From positions 17,050 through 81,049 of the forward strand of contig JBGTBQ010000470.1 of assembly GCA_041749275.1 (NCBI GenBank): a stretch of 64,000 bases of DNA. Reading direction: 5' to 3'. Position numbers and translations under genes: made by a program. This stretch comes from JBGTBQ01 sp041749275. GTDB lineage: Bacteria > Acidobacteriota > Blastocatellia > Pyrinomonadales > Pyrinomonadaceae. Below are positions 16,103-25,656 of this stretch, in pieces; position 1 is the first letter of the stretch, and every line of letters begins with the position of its first letter. The notes beneath the pieces were generated by a model that searched no databases, was not told where the DNA came from, and saw only the letters and a list, made by a program, of their open reading frames with translations.

Positions 16103-18193
16103 TCAACCCTGAGCAGTGGCGCCAGCCCTATCATCACTGAGTTGCTCGGCGAGACCGGCGGCACTCGTCACGGGCTGGCGGCAACTGTAGTTTTCGCAGA
16201 CGTAAGCCGTGGCTTTGCCCTCGATGGCTTTTTTGTCACGCAACAGAGGAATGAGCGATAGCGAGTCGGCATCCGCTTCAAAAGCCTGCACCAGAATTTT
16301 ATTTGGTAAATATCTTTTCCAGACTTCGCGTGCGAGAGTTTGGTCTTGACCAGCCACCGGGGAGGCAATGATGGCGATTTCTCTTGGCGTGGAGAGATAG
16401 AAATCGAGAGCGCATAGAGCGTAGCCGAAGGCTGTGGGGTAGCGGGAAATGTTATCGCCGGCTAGACGTAAGATAGTAGTTGCCATGCGCCTGAATTTTT
16501 CTTCCCCGGTCAGAGTGGACAGGCGCAAAAGGATGCCGAGGGCGACGGAATTGCCCGAGGGCGTCGCGTTATCAAAAAAATCTTTGGACCTGACGATCAG
16601 CTGCTCTCCGCTCGCGCCGGTAAAGAAGAACCCTCCCTCATCCGCGTCCCAAAATTCAGCGATCATCACATCGGTCAACCGAACCGCTTCCTTCAGCCAA
16701 CGCAGAGAGCCGGTCGTTTCGTAGAGGCCCAGAAGGCCCGAAACGAAGAAGGCATAGTCTTCAAGGAACCCGATGTGCTTGGCGGTTCCGTCCTTATAAA
16801 CGTGGAGGAGCAAATCGTTCTGGCAAAGTTTGTCGAGGATGAATTGAGCGTTACTCTCGGCAGCCGCAAGGTAATCAGGGCGGTCGAGGATGGCCGCGGC
16901 CTCGGCGAAACTTTCAAGCATCAGTCCATTCCAAGAGGTGATGACCTTTTCGTCACGTCCGGGTTTGACGCGTCCTTCCCGCGTGTTGAAGAGTGTGCGC
17001 CGCCATCCTTCGAGCGCCGCGTTTAATCGCTCGATGGGCATACCCAGTTCACGCGCGACTGTGGGCGCATCTTTAGTCACGTGAAGTATGTTGTGTCCCT
17101 CGAAGTTTCCTGCTTCCGTGACATCGTAATACGCCGAGAAAAGCGCCGCGTCATCCTTGCCAATAAGCTTGATTATTTCATCCTGATCCCAGACGAAAAA
17201 TTTTCCCTCAACCCCTTCGGAGTCGGCATCCTGCGTCGAATAAAATCCGCCGCTCTCATCAGTCATTTCGCGGAGCACATAATCAAGCGTCTCCTCCGCG
17301 ACGCGCCGGAAGAAAATGTCCCCTGATAGTTGATAGAGGTGTAGATAGGTGCGTGCGAGAAGAGCGTTGTCGTAGAGCATCTTTTCAAAGTGGGGGACGA
17401 GCCACATCCGATCAGTGGAATAGCGGTGGAACCCGCCTCCTAAATGGTCATACATCCCGCCCTCGGCCATTCTGCGCGCGGTGTGCGTCGCCATCTCAAG
17501 TGCTCTCGGATTGCCGGAGCGCGAGTGATATCGCAGCAGAAACTCCAAATTCATCGGTGAAGGAAATTTCGGGGCGCCGCCGAAGCCTCCCCACACAGCG
17601 TCATACCCTCGGTTGAGAGCGTTGTATGCGTCGTCGAGGAGATTGGTCGAGAGCGTCTGGCCGGTCTCCTGACCGATCCCAACCCGGCGCAACTCGGAAA
17701 GGATTTCCCAGGCAGACTGTTTTATCTCTTCGGGGCGGTTTCGGTAAGCGTCCGCCACGCCGAGAAGGATGCGCGGGAAGCCCGGCATGTGTTGGCGATC
17801 TTCGGGCGGGAAGTACGTCCCGCCGTAGAAGGGGACGAGGTCTGGCGTGAGAAAAACCGTGAGCGGCCAACCGCCGTGCCGCGTCATCATCTGGACGGCG
17901 GTCATGTAAATCTGGTCGAGGTCGGGTCGCTCCTCGCGGTCAACTTTGATATTGATGAAATTCTCGTTCATCAGGCGTGCGATTTTTTCATTCTCGAATG
18001 ACTCGTGCTCCATGACATGGCACCAGTGGCAGGCCGAATAGCCGATGCTCAAGAGGATCGGCTTGTCCTCAGCTTTTGCACGTTCGAGGGCCACTTCACC
18101 CCAGCCGTACCACTCAACCGGGTTATGCGCGTGCTGGAGAAGATAAGGGCTGCTTTCATGAATCAGACTATTGGTAAATTTGTGCTCGGTCAT
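16103..18193 (-). CDS. DUF255 thioredoxin-fold / six-hairpin glycosidase-like protein (YyaL type)
   Basis: A 696-residue protein of the YyaL / spermatogenesis-associated protein 20 family. The N-terminal third is a thioredoxin-like DUF255 domain with the conserved HAHNPVEWYGWGEVAL and CHWCHVM motif (C55, C58, H59). The rest is an alpha/alpha barrel like that of glycosidases and epimerases (GGFYSTQDADSEG...GFFFTGASGEQL). Length is normal for the family. Its activity is not established; the C-x-x-C-H motif suggests redox or metal chemistry. It is divergent from the ETF-QO gene at 18426. The ATG sits at 18193. Confidence 0.88.
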   Translation of the reverse strand: MTEHKFTNSLIHESSPYLLQHAHNPVEWYGWGEVALERAKAEDKPILLSIGYSACHWCHVMEHESFENEKIARLMNENFINIKVDREERPDLDQIYMTAVQMMTRHGGWPLTVFLTPDLVPFYGGTYFPPEDRQHMPGFPRILLGVADAYRNRPEEIKQSAWEILSELRRVGIGQETGQTLSTNLLDDAYNALNRGYDAVWGGFGGAPKFPSPMNLEFLLRYHSRSGNPRALEMATHTARRMAEGGMYDHLGGGFHRYSTDRMWLVPHFEKMLYDNALLARTYLHLYQLSGDIFFRRVAEETLDYVLREMTDESGGFYSTQDADSEGVEGKFFVWDQDEIIKLIGKDDAALFSAYYDVTEAGNFEGHNILHVTKDAPTVARELGMPIERLNAALEGWRRTLFNTREGRVKPGRDEKVITSWNGLMLESFAEAAAILDRPDYLAAAESNAQFILDKLCQNDLLLHVYKDGTAKHIGFLEDYAFFVSGLLGLYETTGSLRWLKEAVRLTDVMIAEFWDADEGGFFFTGASGEQLIVRSKDFFDNATPSGNSVALGILLRLSTLTGEEKFRRMATTILRLAGDNISRYPTAFGYALCALDFYLSTPREIAIIASPVAGQDQTLAREVWKRYLPNKILVQAFEADADSLSLIPLLRDKKAIEGKATAYVCENYSCRQPVTSAAGLAEQLSDDRAGATAQG

Positions 18194-18346
18194 CTCACCG
18201 CTTCCTTTTGATGTAAGCTAATTTCCAAGAGCGGATTATGAGGTTGCGCGGACACGTTCCGCAAACGCCCCCGCGAAAACGCTCAAACAGACTTTTGCTA
18301 TTTCGTGCAGGCAAGGCTAAACTGAATGGTGATTCATTTTCTAAAA

Positions 18347-18392
18347 GCCGCGCGGCATTATCAATGCGAGCGCTCGATAAATGCCGCGCGGC
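18347..18392 (+). repeat. 13-bp hairpin upstream of the ETF-QO gene
   Basis: GCCGCGCGGCATT at 18347-18359 pairs perfectly with 18380-18392 across a 20-nt loop, ending 33 bases before the ETF-QO start. It would lie in the 5' leader if transcription starts further up. Confidence 0.5.
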
Positions 18393-18425
18393 GAAGCTCA
18401 TCGAAATCATTAGCGGAGTGAATTG

Positions 18426-20138
18426 ATGGAACGAGAAAGTCTGGAGATGGATGTCGTTTTCGTCGGGGCCGGCCCGGCGAATTTAAGCGGAGCCTTGCAC
18501 CTCGCTCGCCTCATTAGGAATCACGACGAGGCCATCGCGCAAGGCGAGCGACATGGCAAGCCGCTCGGTGAATTGCAGATCGCGGTCATAGAGAAGGGCG
18601 CATCGGTCGGTGCACACATCCTTTCGGGCGCCGTGATGGACCCGAAAGCTCTGAGGGAATTGATTCCCGATTTTGAGGAGCAGGGCGCCCCGCTCGAATC
18701 ACCCGTCAAGGAAGACTACTTTCTCTACTTGACCAAAGGCCGTGCGATCAAATCGCCTATCACTCCGCCGCCTCTGAAAAATCATGGTTACTACATTGTC
18801 TCTTTAAACAAACTTACGGCGTGGCTCGGTGAGAAGTGCGAAGAGGCGGGCGTCAATATCTTCCCCGAATTCCCCGGCGCCGAGATGTTGTATGACGAAC
18901 AGGATCGTGTGATCGGAGTCCGCACCGGCGACAAGGGCGTAGACCGAGAGGGACGGCGGCGCGCGAACTTTGAGCCGGGTGTTGACCTGCTGGCGAAAGT
19001 GACCGTACTCGGCGAAGGGCCGCGCGGCTCGCTCGTCAAGCAACTCACAGAGCGTCTGAACCTGAATGATGGACGCGAGCCACAGGTCTACAGCCTCGGC
19101 GTCAAGGAACTGTGGGAGCTGCCCGACGACCGTTATCCGGCTGGCCGGGTAACACATACGCTAGGCTATCCTTCCGATGCCAGCACTTACGGCGGCGGTT
19201 GGATATACGGAATGCGGAACCGCATTCTGAACATCGGCTATGTCACCGGACTTGACTATCGCGACCCGCTGCTCGACCCGCACGCGGAGTTCCAGCGCTT
19301 CAAACAGCACCCGCATATCTCGAAGCTGCTCGAAGGCGGCAAGCTGATTCGTTACGGCGCGAAGACGATCACGGCGGGCGGCTTCTACGCCATCCCGCAG
19401 TTTCATGGCGACGGTTTTCTTCTCGCGGGCGATTGCGCGGGCTTCCTCAACTCGCAGCGACTGAAGGGAATTCACACCGCGATCAAGAGCGGTATGCTCG
19501 CCGCGCAGGCGATCTTCGAGGCGTTGCTGGCGGAAGATTTCTCGGCGCAACAGTTGAAGCGTTACAAACAACTGATCCGTGAAAGCTGGATTACGGAAGA
19601 ACTGCGTCGCGTCAGGAATTTCCACTCGGCCTTCAAGCATGGACGCTGGTTGGGGCTTGCGAATGCGGGTCTGCAATTCATCACGGGGGGGCGTTCGTGG
19701 GGGCTATTCGACCGCGCGAGTCTTGAGCCGGGGCACGAGGCGATGAAGAAACTTTCCGACTTTGGTTACCGCGGCGACGGGATGGAACAACGTTACGGCA
19801 AGTTACGCTTCGACGGGAAGCTGACATTTACAAAAGTGACTGACGTTTACCATGCGGCGGTGGCTCACGACGAAGACCAGCCCACGCACCTGCACGTCCT
19901 CGACACGAATATTTGTTCAACGCGCTGTGTGGAAGAGTACGGGAACCCGTGCCAGCGTTTCTGCCCGGCGGCGGTCTACGAGATGGTTGACGATGGTCGC
20001 GCGGACGGGCGCAAGCGATTACAAATAAACTTTTCCAACTGCGTGCACTGTAAGACGTGCGACATCATGGATCCCTACCAGATCATCAACTGGGTTACTC
20101 CGGAAGGCGGCGGCGGCCCCGATTACAAAGGTATGTAA
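18426..20138 (+). CDS. Electron transfer flavoprotein-ubiquinone oxidoreductase
   Basis: A 570-residue ETF-QO. An FAD-binding Rossmann motif opens the protein (VVFVGAGPANLSGALHLA, about 11-28). The middle contains the quinone- and membrane-binding regions of the family, and the C-terminal ferredoxin-like part carries the 4Fe-4S cysteines in NPCQRFCPAAVYE and NCVHCKTCDIMDP. It moves electrons from reduced ETF, charged by acyl-CoA and amino-acid dehydrogenases, into the membrane quinone pool. The start is the ATG at 18426; a TTG just ahead is in frame. ETF subunits themselves are not in the window. Length and all cofactor motifs fit an active enzyme. Confidence 0.93.
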   Translation: MERESLEMDVVFVGAGPANLSGALHLARLIRNHDEAIAQGERHGKPLGELQIAVIEKGASVGAHILSGAVMDPKALRELIPDFEEQGAPLESPVKEDYFLYLTKGRAIKSPITPPPLKNHGYYIVSLNKLTAWLGEKCEEAGVNIFPEFPGAEMLYDEQDRVIGVRTGDKGVDREGRRRANFEPGVDLLAKVTVLGEGPRGSLVKQLTERLNLNDGREPQVYSLGVKELWELPDDRYPAGRVTHTLGYPSDASTYGGGWIYGMRNRILNIGYVTGLDYRDPLLDPHAEFQRFKQHPHISKLLEGGKLIRYGAKTITAGGFYAIPQFHGDGFLLAGDCAGFLNSQRLKGIHTAIKSGMLAAQAIFEALLAEDFSAQQLKRYKQLIRESWITEELRRVRNFHSAFKHGRWLGLANAGLQFITGGRSWGLFDRASLEPGHEAMKKLSDFGYRGDGMEQRYGKLRFDGKLTFTKVTDVYHAAVAHDEDQPTHLHVLDTNICSTRCVEEYGNPCQRFCPAAVYEMVDDGRADGRKRLQINFSNCVHCKTCDIMDPYQIINWVTPEGGGGPDYKGM

Positions 20139-20186
20139 GGTGTTCGGCGGAGAGGGAGACAAGCCCGCCTTACTAACCGGGCGACT

Positions 20187-20747
20187 TTGAGTAGAACAGC
20201 CGGCGCGCTCCCAAAAGTCAGACGGTGGTACTTGACTTCGCTGATTGCATCTCAGCTCGTGATTGCACCCTGCCTACCGGTATTAATCATGAGACTCAGC
20301 CCGGATTCGCAAGCACGGATCGAAACATTCCTGCGGGAGCGGCTTGCTGAAGAGACGCTGTGTCTACCGCCGACCTCAATCTACGTGGGTTGGTTCGCGC
20401 GCTGGTTAATGAAGATGCTGGGGATGGGGGCGATAACTTTTGGGAGGCATATTTTTGTCGCGCAGTCTCTCGTAAAAAAGGATGAAGAGGGGAGAGTCGT
20501 CATCCCCGGCTGGCTGCTGGTGCATGAGTTGGTGCATGTCTTGCAGTATGAAAAGAAAGGCTATCTCCACTTCTTTTATGACTATTTGAATGGATACTGG
20601 AGCGCCCTGCGCGCCGGGAAGCGTTGGGACGCGGCGGGACGCAGGGCGGCTTACTTTGCGATTGCGGAGGAGCGCGCGGCGCGCGAGGTCGAGGACGCAT
20701 ATAGAGAAAGCAGGGAATCCGAAAAGCTCGCGGTTAACCGAAGTTGA
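20187..20747 (+). CDS. Small HExxH putative metallopeptidase
   Basis: A protein of up to 186 residues. The first 30 contain a hydrophobic segment (LTSLIASQLVIAPCLPVLIM). A short alpha-helical body leads to HELVHVLQYEKKG, an HExxH zinc motif at about 113-117, after which comes FFYDYLNGYW and a charged helical tail with many Arg, Glu and Ala. The pattern resembles small DUF4157-type minimal metallopeptidase domains, but the third zinc ligand is not certain. The start is unclear: the frame opens with TTG at 20187 without a good ribosome binding site, while the first ATG (20289) would remove the hydrophobic segment. It follows ETF-QO by about 50 bases and may be co-transcribed. Confidence 0.65.
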   Translation: MSRTAGALPKVRRWYLTSLIASQLVIAPCLPVLIMRLSPDSQARIETFLRERLAEETLCLPPTSIYVGWFARWLMKMLGMGAITFGRHIFVAQSLVKKDEEGRVVIPGWLLVHELVHVLQYEKKGYLHFFYDYLNGYWSALRAGKRWDAAGRRAAYFAIAEERAAREVEDAYRESRESEKLAVNRS

Positions 20748-20862
20748 ATGAAGAGCGGATGATGCCGTGGGACTCGGAGCGGGTTTTCTTTAAGCCGCAC
20801 GCATAGATCACCGCCAGCATGGAGGGCAGTCTTTCGCGGGATATGTTAGGAGAAAGTGACGG

Positions 20863-21102
20863 TCAGTCGCGGTCGGTGTAGGTGAAGTCTATCTTCCCGC
20901 GCTGGACTTCTTCGAGGGCGACACGAGTGGGTTTGTGGCGTTGCGTGTCCATCTCGACGCGCGGGCGAGCGCCGCGTTGAAGTTGCTTGCTCCGCTGCGC
21001 GGCAACGATAATCATTCTATATTTTGAGTCAATCACGGGTGTTTCAGTCTCAGTCTCTTCCGGGGTGACGGTCTCATTAGTTGATTCAGCAGGTTTCGCC
21101 AT
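20863..21102 (-). CDS. rpoZ: RNA polymerase omega subunit
   Basis: A 79-residue omega subunit from the ATG at 21102, with a GAGGA ribosome binding site seven bases upstream. After an acidic, Thr/Glu-rich N-terminal extension, the core DSKYRMIIVAAQRSKQLQRGARPRV...HKPTRVALEEVQRGKI matches the omega fold that binds the beta-prime C-terminal region and helps RNA polymerase assembly. It is the last gene of a yicC-gmk-rpoZ operon, a widely conserved order that supports the call. In many bacteria omega also contributes to (p)ppGpp binding. Confidence 0.9.
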   Translation of the reverse strand: MAKPAESTNETVTPEETETETPVIDSKYRMIIVAAQRSKQLQRGARPRVEMDTQRHKPTRVALEEVQRGKIDFTYTDRD

Positions 21103-21189
21103 ATCAGTCCTCATCTGGTGGGCATGCGCCGGGCGCCCCGCTCTCAATGCCGGTCAAAGGATCGGTTTTTTATAAACCGTTTGCGGGAT

Positions 21190-21870
21190 TTATTCAACTT
21201 GCCCGGACGAACGGAAGGTTGCCAGCACGCGGCGCGCGATTCGTTCCTGCCGTTCGCACCGCGCCCGCTCGGCATAAACGATTGATGCCAGTTGCGCCGA
21301 CGCGCGCTCGATCTCGTCGTTCAGAACGACGTAATCGAACTCGGTATATTGCTCGATCTCGGCGCGTGAATTACGCAGACGGATGGCGAGTTCGTCAGGG
21401 CGTTCCGTCATGCGCGAACGGAGCCGCGCCCGAAGAACTTCGAGTGACGGCGGCATGATGAAGACGCCGACCACGGAGGTCATCGTGCCGCGCACCGCCG
21501 CCGCACCCTGCACGTCAATCTCAAGGATGATGTCGTGCCCTTCGGACAAGTCCTGCTCGACGGCGCTGCGCGATGTCCCGTAGAGGTGGCCGTGGACGAC
21601 GGCCCATTCGAGAAAGCCGCCGGCATCACGCATCCGCTCGAACTCTTCGACGGAGACGAAATGATAGTTGACGCCGTCCAATTCACCGGGACGCGGCCCG
21701 CGCGTCGTCCATGAAACCGAATAACTCAGGCCGGGAACGTTTCCGAGGACGCGCCGGATGAGCGTCCCTTTGCCGCCGCCGGAAGGCGAACTGATGACGA
21801 AAAGGATGCCCACGTTGCCGGGCAAAAGCTCGTCAGCATCAAGACTCACGACATGATTCTCATTATTCAA
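21190..21870 (-). CDS. gmk: Guanylate kinase
   Basis: A 226-residue guanylate kinase that converts GMP to GDP with ATP. The Walker A loop is SSPSGGGKGTL (about 27-37), GMP-binding residues lie in SVSWTTRGPRPGELDGVNYHFVS, and GAAAVRGTM and the lid region RMTERPDELAIRLRNSRAEIE follow. The N-terminal 20 residues are a short non-conserved extension. Its start overlaps the stop of yicC by eight bases, so the genes are translationally coupled. It also sits logically near guaA function, although that gene is at 55 kb. Confidence 0.93.
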   Translation of the reverse strand: MNNENHVVSLDADELLPGNVGILFVISSPSGGGKGTLIRRVLGNVPGLSYSVSWTTRGPRPGELDGVNYHFVSVEEFERMRDAGGFLEWAVVHGHLYGTSRSAVEQDLSEGHDIILEIDVQGAAAVRGTMTSVVGVFIMPPSLEVLRARLRSRMTERPDELAIRLRNSRAEIEQYTEFDYVVLNDEIERASAQLASIVYAERARCERQERIARRVLATFRSSGQVE

Positions 21871-22744
21871 CGTTTTGCACCTGCTCGCGTAGTTTCTCGA
21901 CCGCCGCTTTGATGGCGAGGCCCGATTCCTTGATCGCGAGGTCGGTGGATTTCGAGAGCACCGTGTTGGCCTCTCGGTTCAACTCTTGCAAAAGAAAATC
22001 GAGCCGCTTACCGGCTTCGCCGTCCGCGTCAACGGTTTCGCGGAACTGCGTGAGATGGCTCTTCAGACGGGTGAGTTCTTCGGTGATGTCACTGCGGTCA
22101 GCGAGGTAAGCGACCTCTTGCGCGAGTCGGCCCTGATCGAGTTCGACGATCTCCAACCCATCACGCGCAAGCAGTTCACTGATTCGCTTGTAGACACGGG
22201 CGCGGTAGGTGTCCAACTGCCCTCCCGCGAGAGCTTCGATGATGGGGACTTGGTGCTCGATTTCGTCCAGACGGGCGCGCATCTCCGCGGCGAGCGCCGC
22301 TCCCTCACTATCTCTCATCTGCTCAAGCTCGCCAAGCGCCTCCACCAGCGCTTGCTCGACGCCCTGCACGACCTCTTCGCCAATGCCGTTTCGGGCAGCC
22401 TGTAGTGCGCCGGGGAGCCGCGCCAGCACGTTTATATCCGGCTCGCCGGAGAGTCCGAACTCATGCTGCATGACGCGCATCGCCTGAATGTAACCGGCGA
22501 TAAGTTGCCGGTTCAGTTCGTACATTATCTCCCCCGTCCGCTCGACCGAGAGATTCACGTCCACGCGACCGCGCGAGAGCCGTTCGCCGATACGTCTACG
22601 AACGAGCGCTTCGATACTCGCCATCTCCGGGCCTGCACGGAGGTGTATGTCGAGGAAGCGGTTGTTGACAGTCTTCAACTCGATAATAACGTTGAATCCT
22701 TCGCCCGTCGCAGACCCGCGACCAAAGCCGGTCATTGATTTCAT
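21863..22744 (-). CDS. YicC/YloC-family endoribonuclease
   Basis: A 293-residue YicC-family protein: MKSMTGFGRGSATGEGFNVIIELKTVNNRFLDIHLR at the start and RLDFLLQELNREANTVLSKSTDLAIKESGLAIKAAVEKLREQVQNVE at the end are near-invariant family blocks. Family members have been shown to be RNA endonucleases involved in RNA turnover. It is the first gene of the operon with gmk and rpoZ. Confidence 0.9.
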   Translation of the reverse strand: MKSMTGFGRGSATGEGFNVIIELKTVNNRFLDIHLRAGPEMASIEALVRRRIGERLSRGRVDVNLSVERTGEIMYELNRQLIAGYIQAMRVMQHEFGLSGEPDINVLARLPGALQAARNGIGEEVVQGVEQALVEALGELEQMRDSEGAALAAEMRARLDEIEHQVPIIEALAGGQLDTYRARVYKRISELLARDGLEIVELDQGRLAQEVAYLADRSDITEELTRLKSHLTQFRETVDADGEAGKRLDFLLQELNREANTVLSKSTDLAIKESGLAIKAAVEKLREQVQNVE

Positions 22745-22784
22745 ATACGGTTTTCGGTTGGCCGTTAAAAATTATCAGTAGAAA

Positions 22785-24623
22785 TCAGTCTTCCTGCTGA
22801 AAACTGAAAACTGAAATCTGGTTGCTTGGCTCTTCTTCATCGGCAAATTGCAATTCGTAGAGATGTCTGTAATAGCCTTCAAGCGCGAGCAGTTCCGCGT
22901 GTTTTCCGGTCTCGACGACCTGCCCACGTTCCATGACGACAATCCGGTCGGCGCGGCGGACAGTCGAGAGGCGGTGCGCGATGACGATGGTCGTTCTCCC
23001 CCTCGTCAGGTTGGCTAGAGCCTTCTGGACGAGTCGCTCGCTCTCGGCATCGAGCGCGGAGGTCGCTTCGTCGAGGACGAGTACGGAGGCGTCAGAGAGT
23101 ACGGCGCGGGCAATCGCCAGACGTTGCCGTTGTCCACCCGACAGAAAAATGCCGCGCTCGCCCACCACTGTGTCATAGCCCGCGGGCAACTCCTTGATGA
23201 AATCGTGCGCGAAGGCGACGCGGGCGGCCTGTTCGATCTCCGCGTCGGATGAGTTGGGGCGGCTGTAAGAAATGTTATAGCGGACGGTATCGTTAAAAAG
23301 AACAGTCTCTTGCGTGACGAGGGCGATGTTGCGGCGGAGGCTGGCGACCTTAGCATCGCGCAGGTTGACTCCATCCCACAAAACCGCGCCTTCGACCGGG
23401 TCGTGGAAGCGTGGGATGAGTTTCGTGAGCGTCGTCTTGCCACCACCCGACTCGCCGACGAGCGCGACCATCTGGCCGGCGGGGATGCGTAAGGACACGT
23501 CGCGCAATACGAATCGCGCGTCTTCTCCATAATTGAATGAGACGTTTTGCAGTTCAATCGCGTCACGCAGCGACTCCAACGGCACGGCGTCGGGCTTCTC
23601 CGGCATCTCGAGGTGCTCGTCCATCACTTCCCAAACGTGGCGCGCGGCGGCGAGCGCCTGCTCCATGCCGTTGTGCAGGCGCGAAAGCTTACGCATCGGG
23701 TCGTAGCTGGAGAAGAGGAAAAAGAGAAAGGTCACGAACTGCGCGGAGGTCATGTATCCGCCCACAATCTCGCGCTGCGCGAAGAAGAGCAGGACGGCGA
23801 CGGCCAGCACGCCGATCAGTTCGATGGTCGGCGAGGCGGCGCCGTTGATCTTCGCGGCACGGAGGTTCGCGCGCATGATCTGGCGCGCGACCCATGAGAA
23901 GCGTGTGATCTCGCGCTCCTCGGCGACGTAGGCTTTAACGATACTGTGGTTGGAGAGAGCCTCCTGCGCCGTGTCAGCGAGTTGTTGGCCGCCCTCGTAG
24001 GATTCACGCGCAAGGTTCCGCAGACTCCCGCCGAAGCGCGCGGTGAGTAGCCCGACGACAGGTGCGATGAGCAACGAGCCGAGCGTCAGGCGCCATGAGT
24101 AATAAAACGACGCGGAGAGAAAAAAGATGAGCGTAAAGCTTTCGCGCAACATGTCGCGCAGCGTGTGCGAGACAGCCGTCTCGATGGCTCCCGCCGAACC
24201 GACGAGGCGCGAAACGAGATAGTTCGTCCGGTACTTCTGAAAAAAATCAGCCGATTGGGCGTGGAGGTGTCCGTACATCTCCTCGCGGAGGCGAAAGACC
24301 GCGCCCTGTCCGACACGGGCCATCAGGTAGGTCGAGAAGTATTCGGCGATGCCTTTGGCGACGGTAAATGCGAGCAGCAGGATGGCGATGGTGCGCCACG
24401 CGGCGAGTCCTGATTCGGGAATAAAGTGTTGCAAACCGAAGAGCGTCGGGGTACGCTCGCCCGTGGCGTCCGGCTGTCTGAGAGCCTGATCGAAGATGGG
24501 AACGATGAGTGCGCCGATGGCGCTTTGCAGCAGGCCGACCCCCAGCATCGCCACGGTCGCAAGCGTGAACTTTCCCCAGTGCGGTTTGAGATAAACTAAT
24601 AGTCGCTTTAAGTCACGCATCAT
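22785..24623 (-). CDS. MsbA-type ABC exporter (fused permease-ATPase)
   Basis: A 612-residue half-transporter. Residues 1-330 hold six transmembrane helices of the type-1 exporter fold. The nucleotide-binding domain has Walker A GESGGGKTTL (about 388-397), Q-loop ALVTQETVLFNDTV, signature LSGGQRQRLAIARA, Walker B VLVLDEATSALD and the switch histidine IVIAHRLSTV. It most resembles lipid A/lipid flippases of the MsbA group, so it may flip lipid or lipid-linked molecules, but drug or peptide export is not excluded. The C-terminal tail SNQISVFSFQQED is non-conserved. It is separated from yicC by only 40 bases. Confidence 0.88.
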   Translation of the reverse strand: MMRDLKRLLVYLKPHWGKFTLATVAMLGVGLLQSAIGALIVPIFDQALRQPDATGERTPTLFGLQHFIPESGLAAWRTIAILLLAFTVAKGIAEYFSTYLMARVGQGAVFRLREEMYGHLHAQSADFFQKYRTNYLVSRLVGSAGAIETAVSHTLRDMLRESFTLIFFLSASFYYSWRLTLGSLLIAPVVGLLTARFGGSLRNLARESYEGGQQLADTAQEALSNHSIVKAYVAEEREITRFSWVARQIMRANLRAAKINGAASPTIELIGVLAVAVLLFFAQREIVGGYMTSAQFVTFLFFLFSSYDPMRKLSRLHNGMEQALAAARHVWEVMDEHLEMPEKPDAVPLESLRDAIELQNVSFNYGEDARFVLRDVSLRIPAGQMVALVGESGGGKTTLTKLIPRFHDPVEGAVLWDGVNLRDAKVASLRRNIALVTQETVLFNDTVRYNISYSRPNSSDAEIEQAARVAFAHDFIKELPAGYDTVVGERGIFLSGGQRQRLAIARAVLSDASVLVLDEATSALDAESERLVQKALANLTRGRTTIVIAHRLSTVRRADRIVVMERGQVVETGKHAELLALEGYYRHLYELQFADEEEPSNQISVFSFQQED

Positions 24624-24945
24624 CTTCGAATTCGTCGCACTTGTCGCTCACGGTAGGGAAGGGCTGCCATCCGCCACGGCTAAGATACGTAGCAAGAGCT
24701 TTGGGCGTCAAGACCGGGCGCCGTGCCACGCGCACTCGGTAAGGTCAAATTCGAGTTAAGATTGAGACTGAAACGGCGTGCGAGGTCGCTGTTCACCCAC
24801 GTGCGAGGGCTTCAATCCGTTCGGATAAAGACTCGCCTCGAAGTAACTCTGTCCTTATCGAGTGGAAATTGTTGTGGTTGAGTTGTAATCTGATTAAGTC
24901 TAAGCGGTTGCCAGAATTTTGATACGGTTTGGTTCCGGGAGGCTA
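24624..24945. other. Intergenic stretch between divergent genes
   Basis: About 320 bases between the ABC exporter (minus) and the response regulator (plus). I see no gene, no strong hairpin and no clear promoter. Confidence 0.5.
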
Positions 24946-25656
24946 GTGAGTCTGAGACTTCTGATTGTTGACGACGATCTTAGTATGCGCCTGCTGCTGG
25001 CGGAGTATTTCCGGCGGCTGGGGTTCGATGTCGAGGATAAAGAGAGCGCGGAAGACGCTCTCGGGCCGGCACTCACAGGTGAATTCGAATGTTTCATCTT
25101 CGACGTTTCGATGCCGGGGATGTCCGGTCTTGAATTGCTCAAAAGAGTAAGGGAGAAGGGGGTTCAAACGCCCGCGTTGTTCCTCACGGCGCACGACGCC
25201 GTTGACGACAAGGTGGCCGGCTTTCAGGCCGGCGCGGACGATTACCTCGCCAAGCCTTTTAGCCCGCGCGAACTTGAAGTCAGAGTTGAGGCGCTGCTGC
25301 GACGGGCCGGTCGTCTGGGACCGTCGGATGGAGAGAAATCGGGCAAGGGTGAGCGTCTCGAAATCGGCGAATTGGTCATTGATAAAAGGCGACATGAAGT
25401 GACCGTCCGCGGCGAGCGCGTGGAACTCACGCCGCTCGAATTTCACATACTGGAAAGGCTGGCGAGCGAACCGGGGCGCGCTTGGTCGCGCAACGATCTG
25501 CTCGACGAGGTGTGGAGCACCGAATACGAAGGCTATCAGCGCAACGTTGACCCACACATCAATCGCCTGCGCCGCAAGATCGAATCTGACCCGAAAAATC
25601 CACGCTATGTGCTGACGGTTCGCGGCGTCGGCTACAAACTGAACGAGGCCCCATGA
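24946..25656 (+). CDS. OmpR-family response regulator
   Basis: A 236-residue two-domain regulator from the GTG at 24946, preceded closely by GGGAGG; the frame is open to a TTG at 24919. The receiver domain has the acidic pair DDD at 9-11, the phosphorylated Asp at 53 (FIFDVSMPGMSG), the Thr of FLTAHD and Lys of DYLAKPFSP. The C-terminal winged helix shows LTPLEFHILERLASEPGRAWSRNDLLDEVW and the DPHINRLRRKIE recognition helix. No histidine kinase lies next to it; instead the stop overlaps the start of a secreted beta-propeller gene. Its kinase must be encoded elsewhere, or it receives phosphate from a distant partner. Confidence 0.9.
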   Translation: MSLRLLIVDDDLSMRLLLAEYFRRLGFDVEDKESAEDALGPALTGEFECFIFDVSMPGMSGLELLKRVREKGVQTPALFLTAHDAVDDKVAGFQAGADDYLAKPFSPRELEVRVEALLRRAGRLGPSDGEKSGKGERLEIGELVIDKRRHEVTVRGERVELTPLEFHILERLASEPGRAWSRNDLLDEVWSTEYEGYQRNVDPHINRLRRKIESDPKNPRYVLTVRGVGYKLNEAP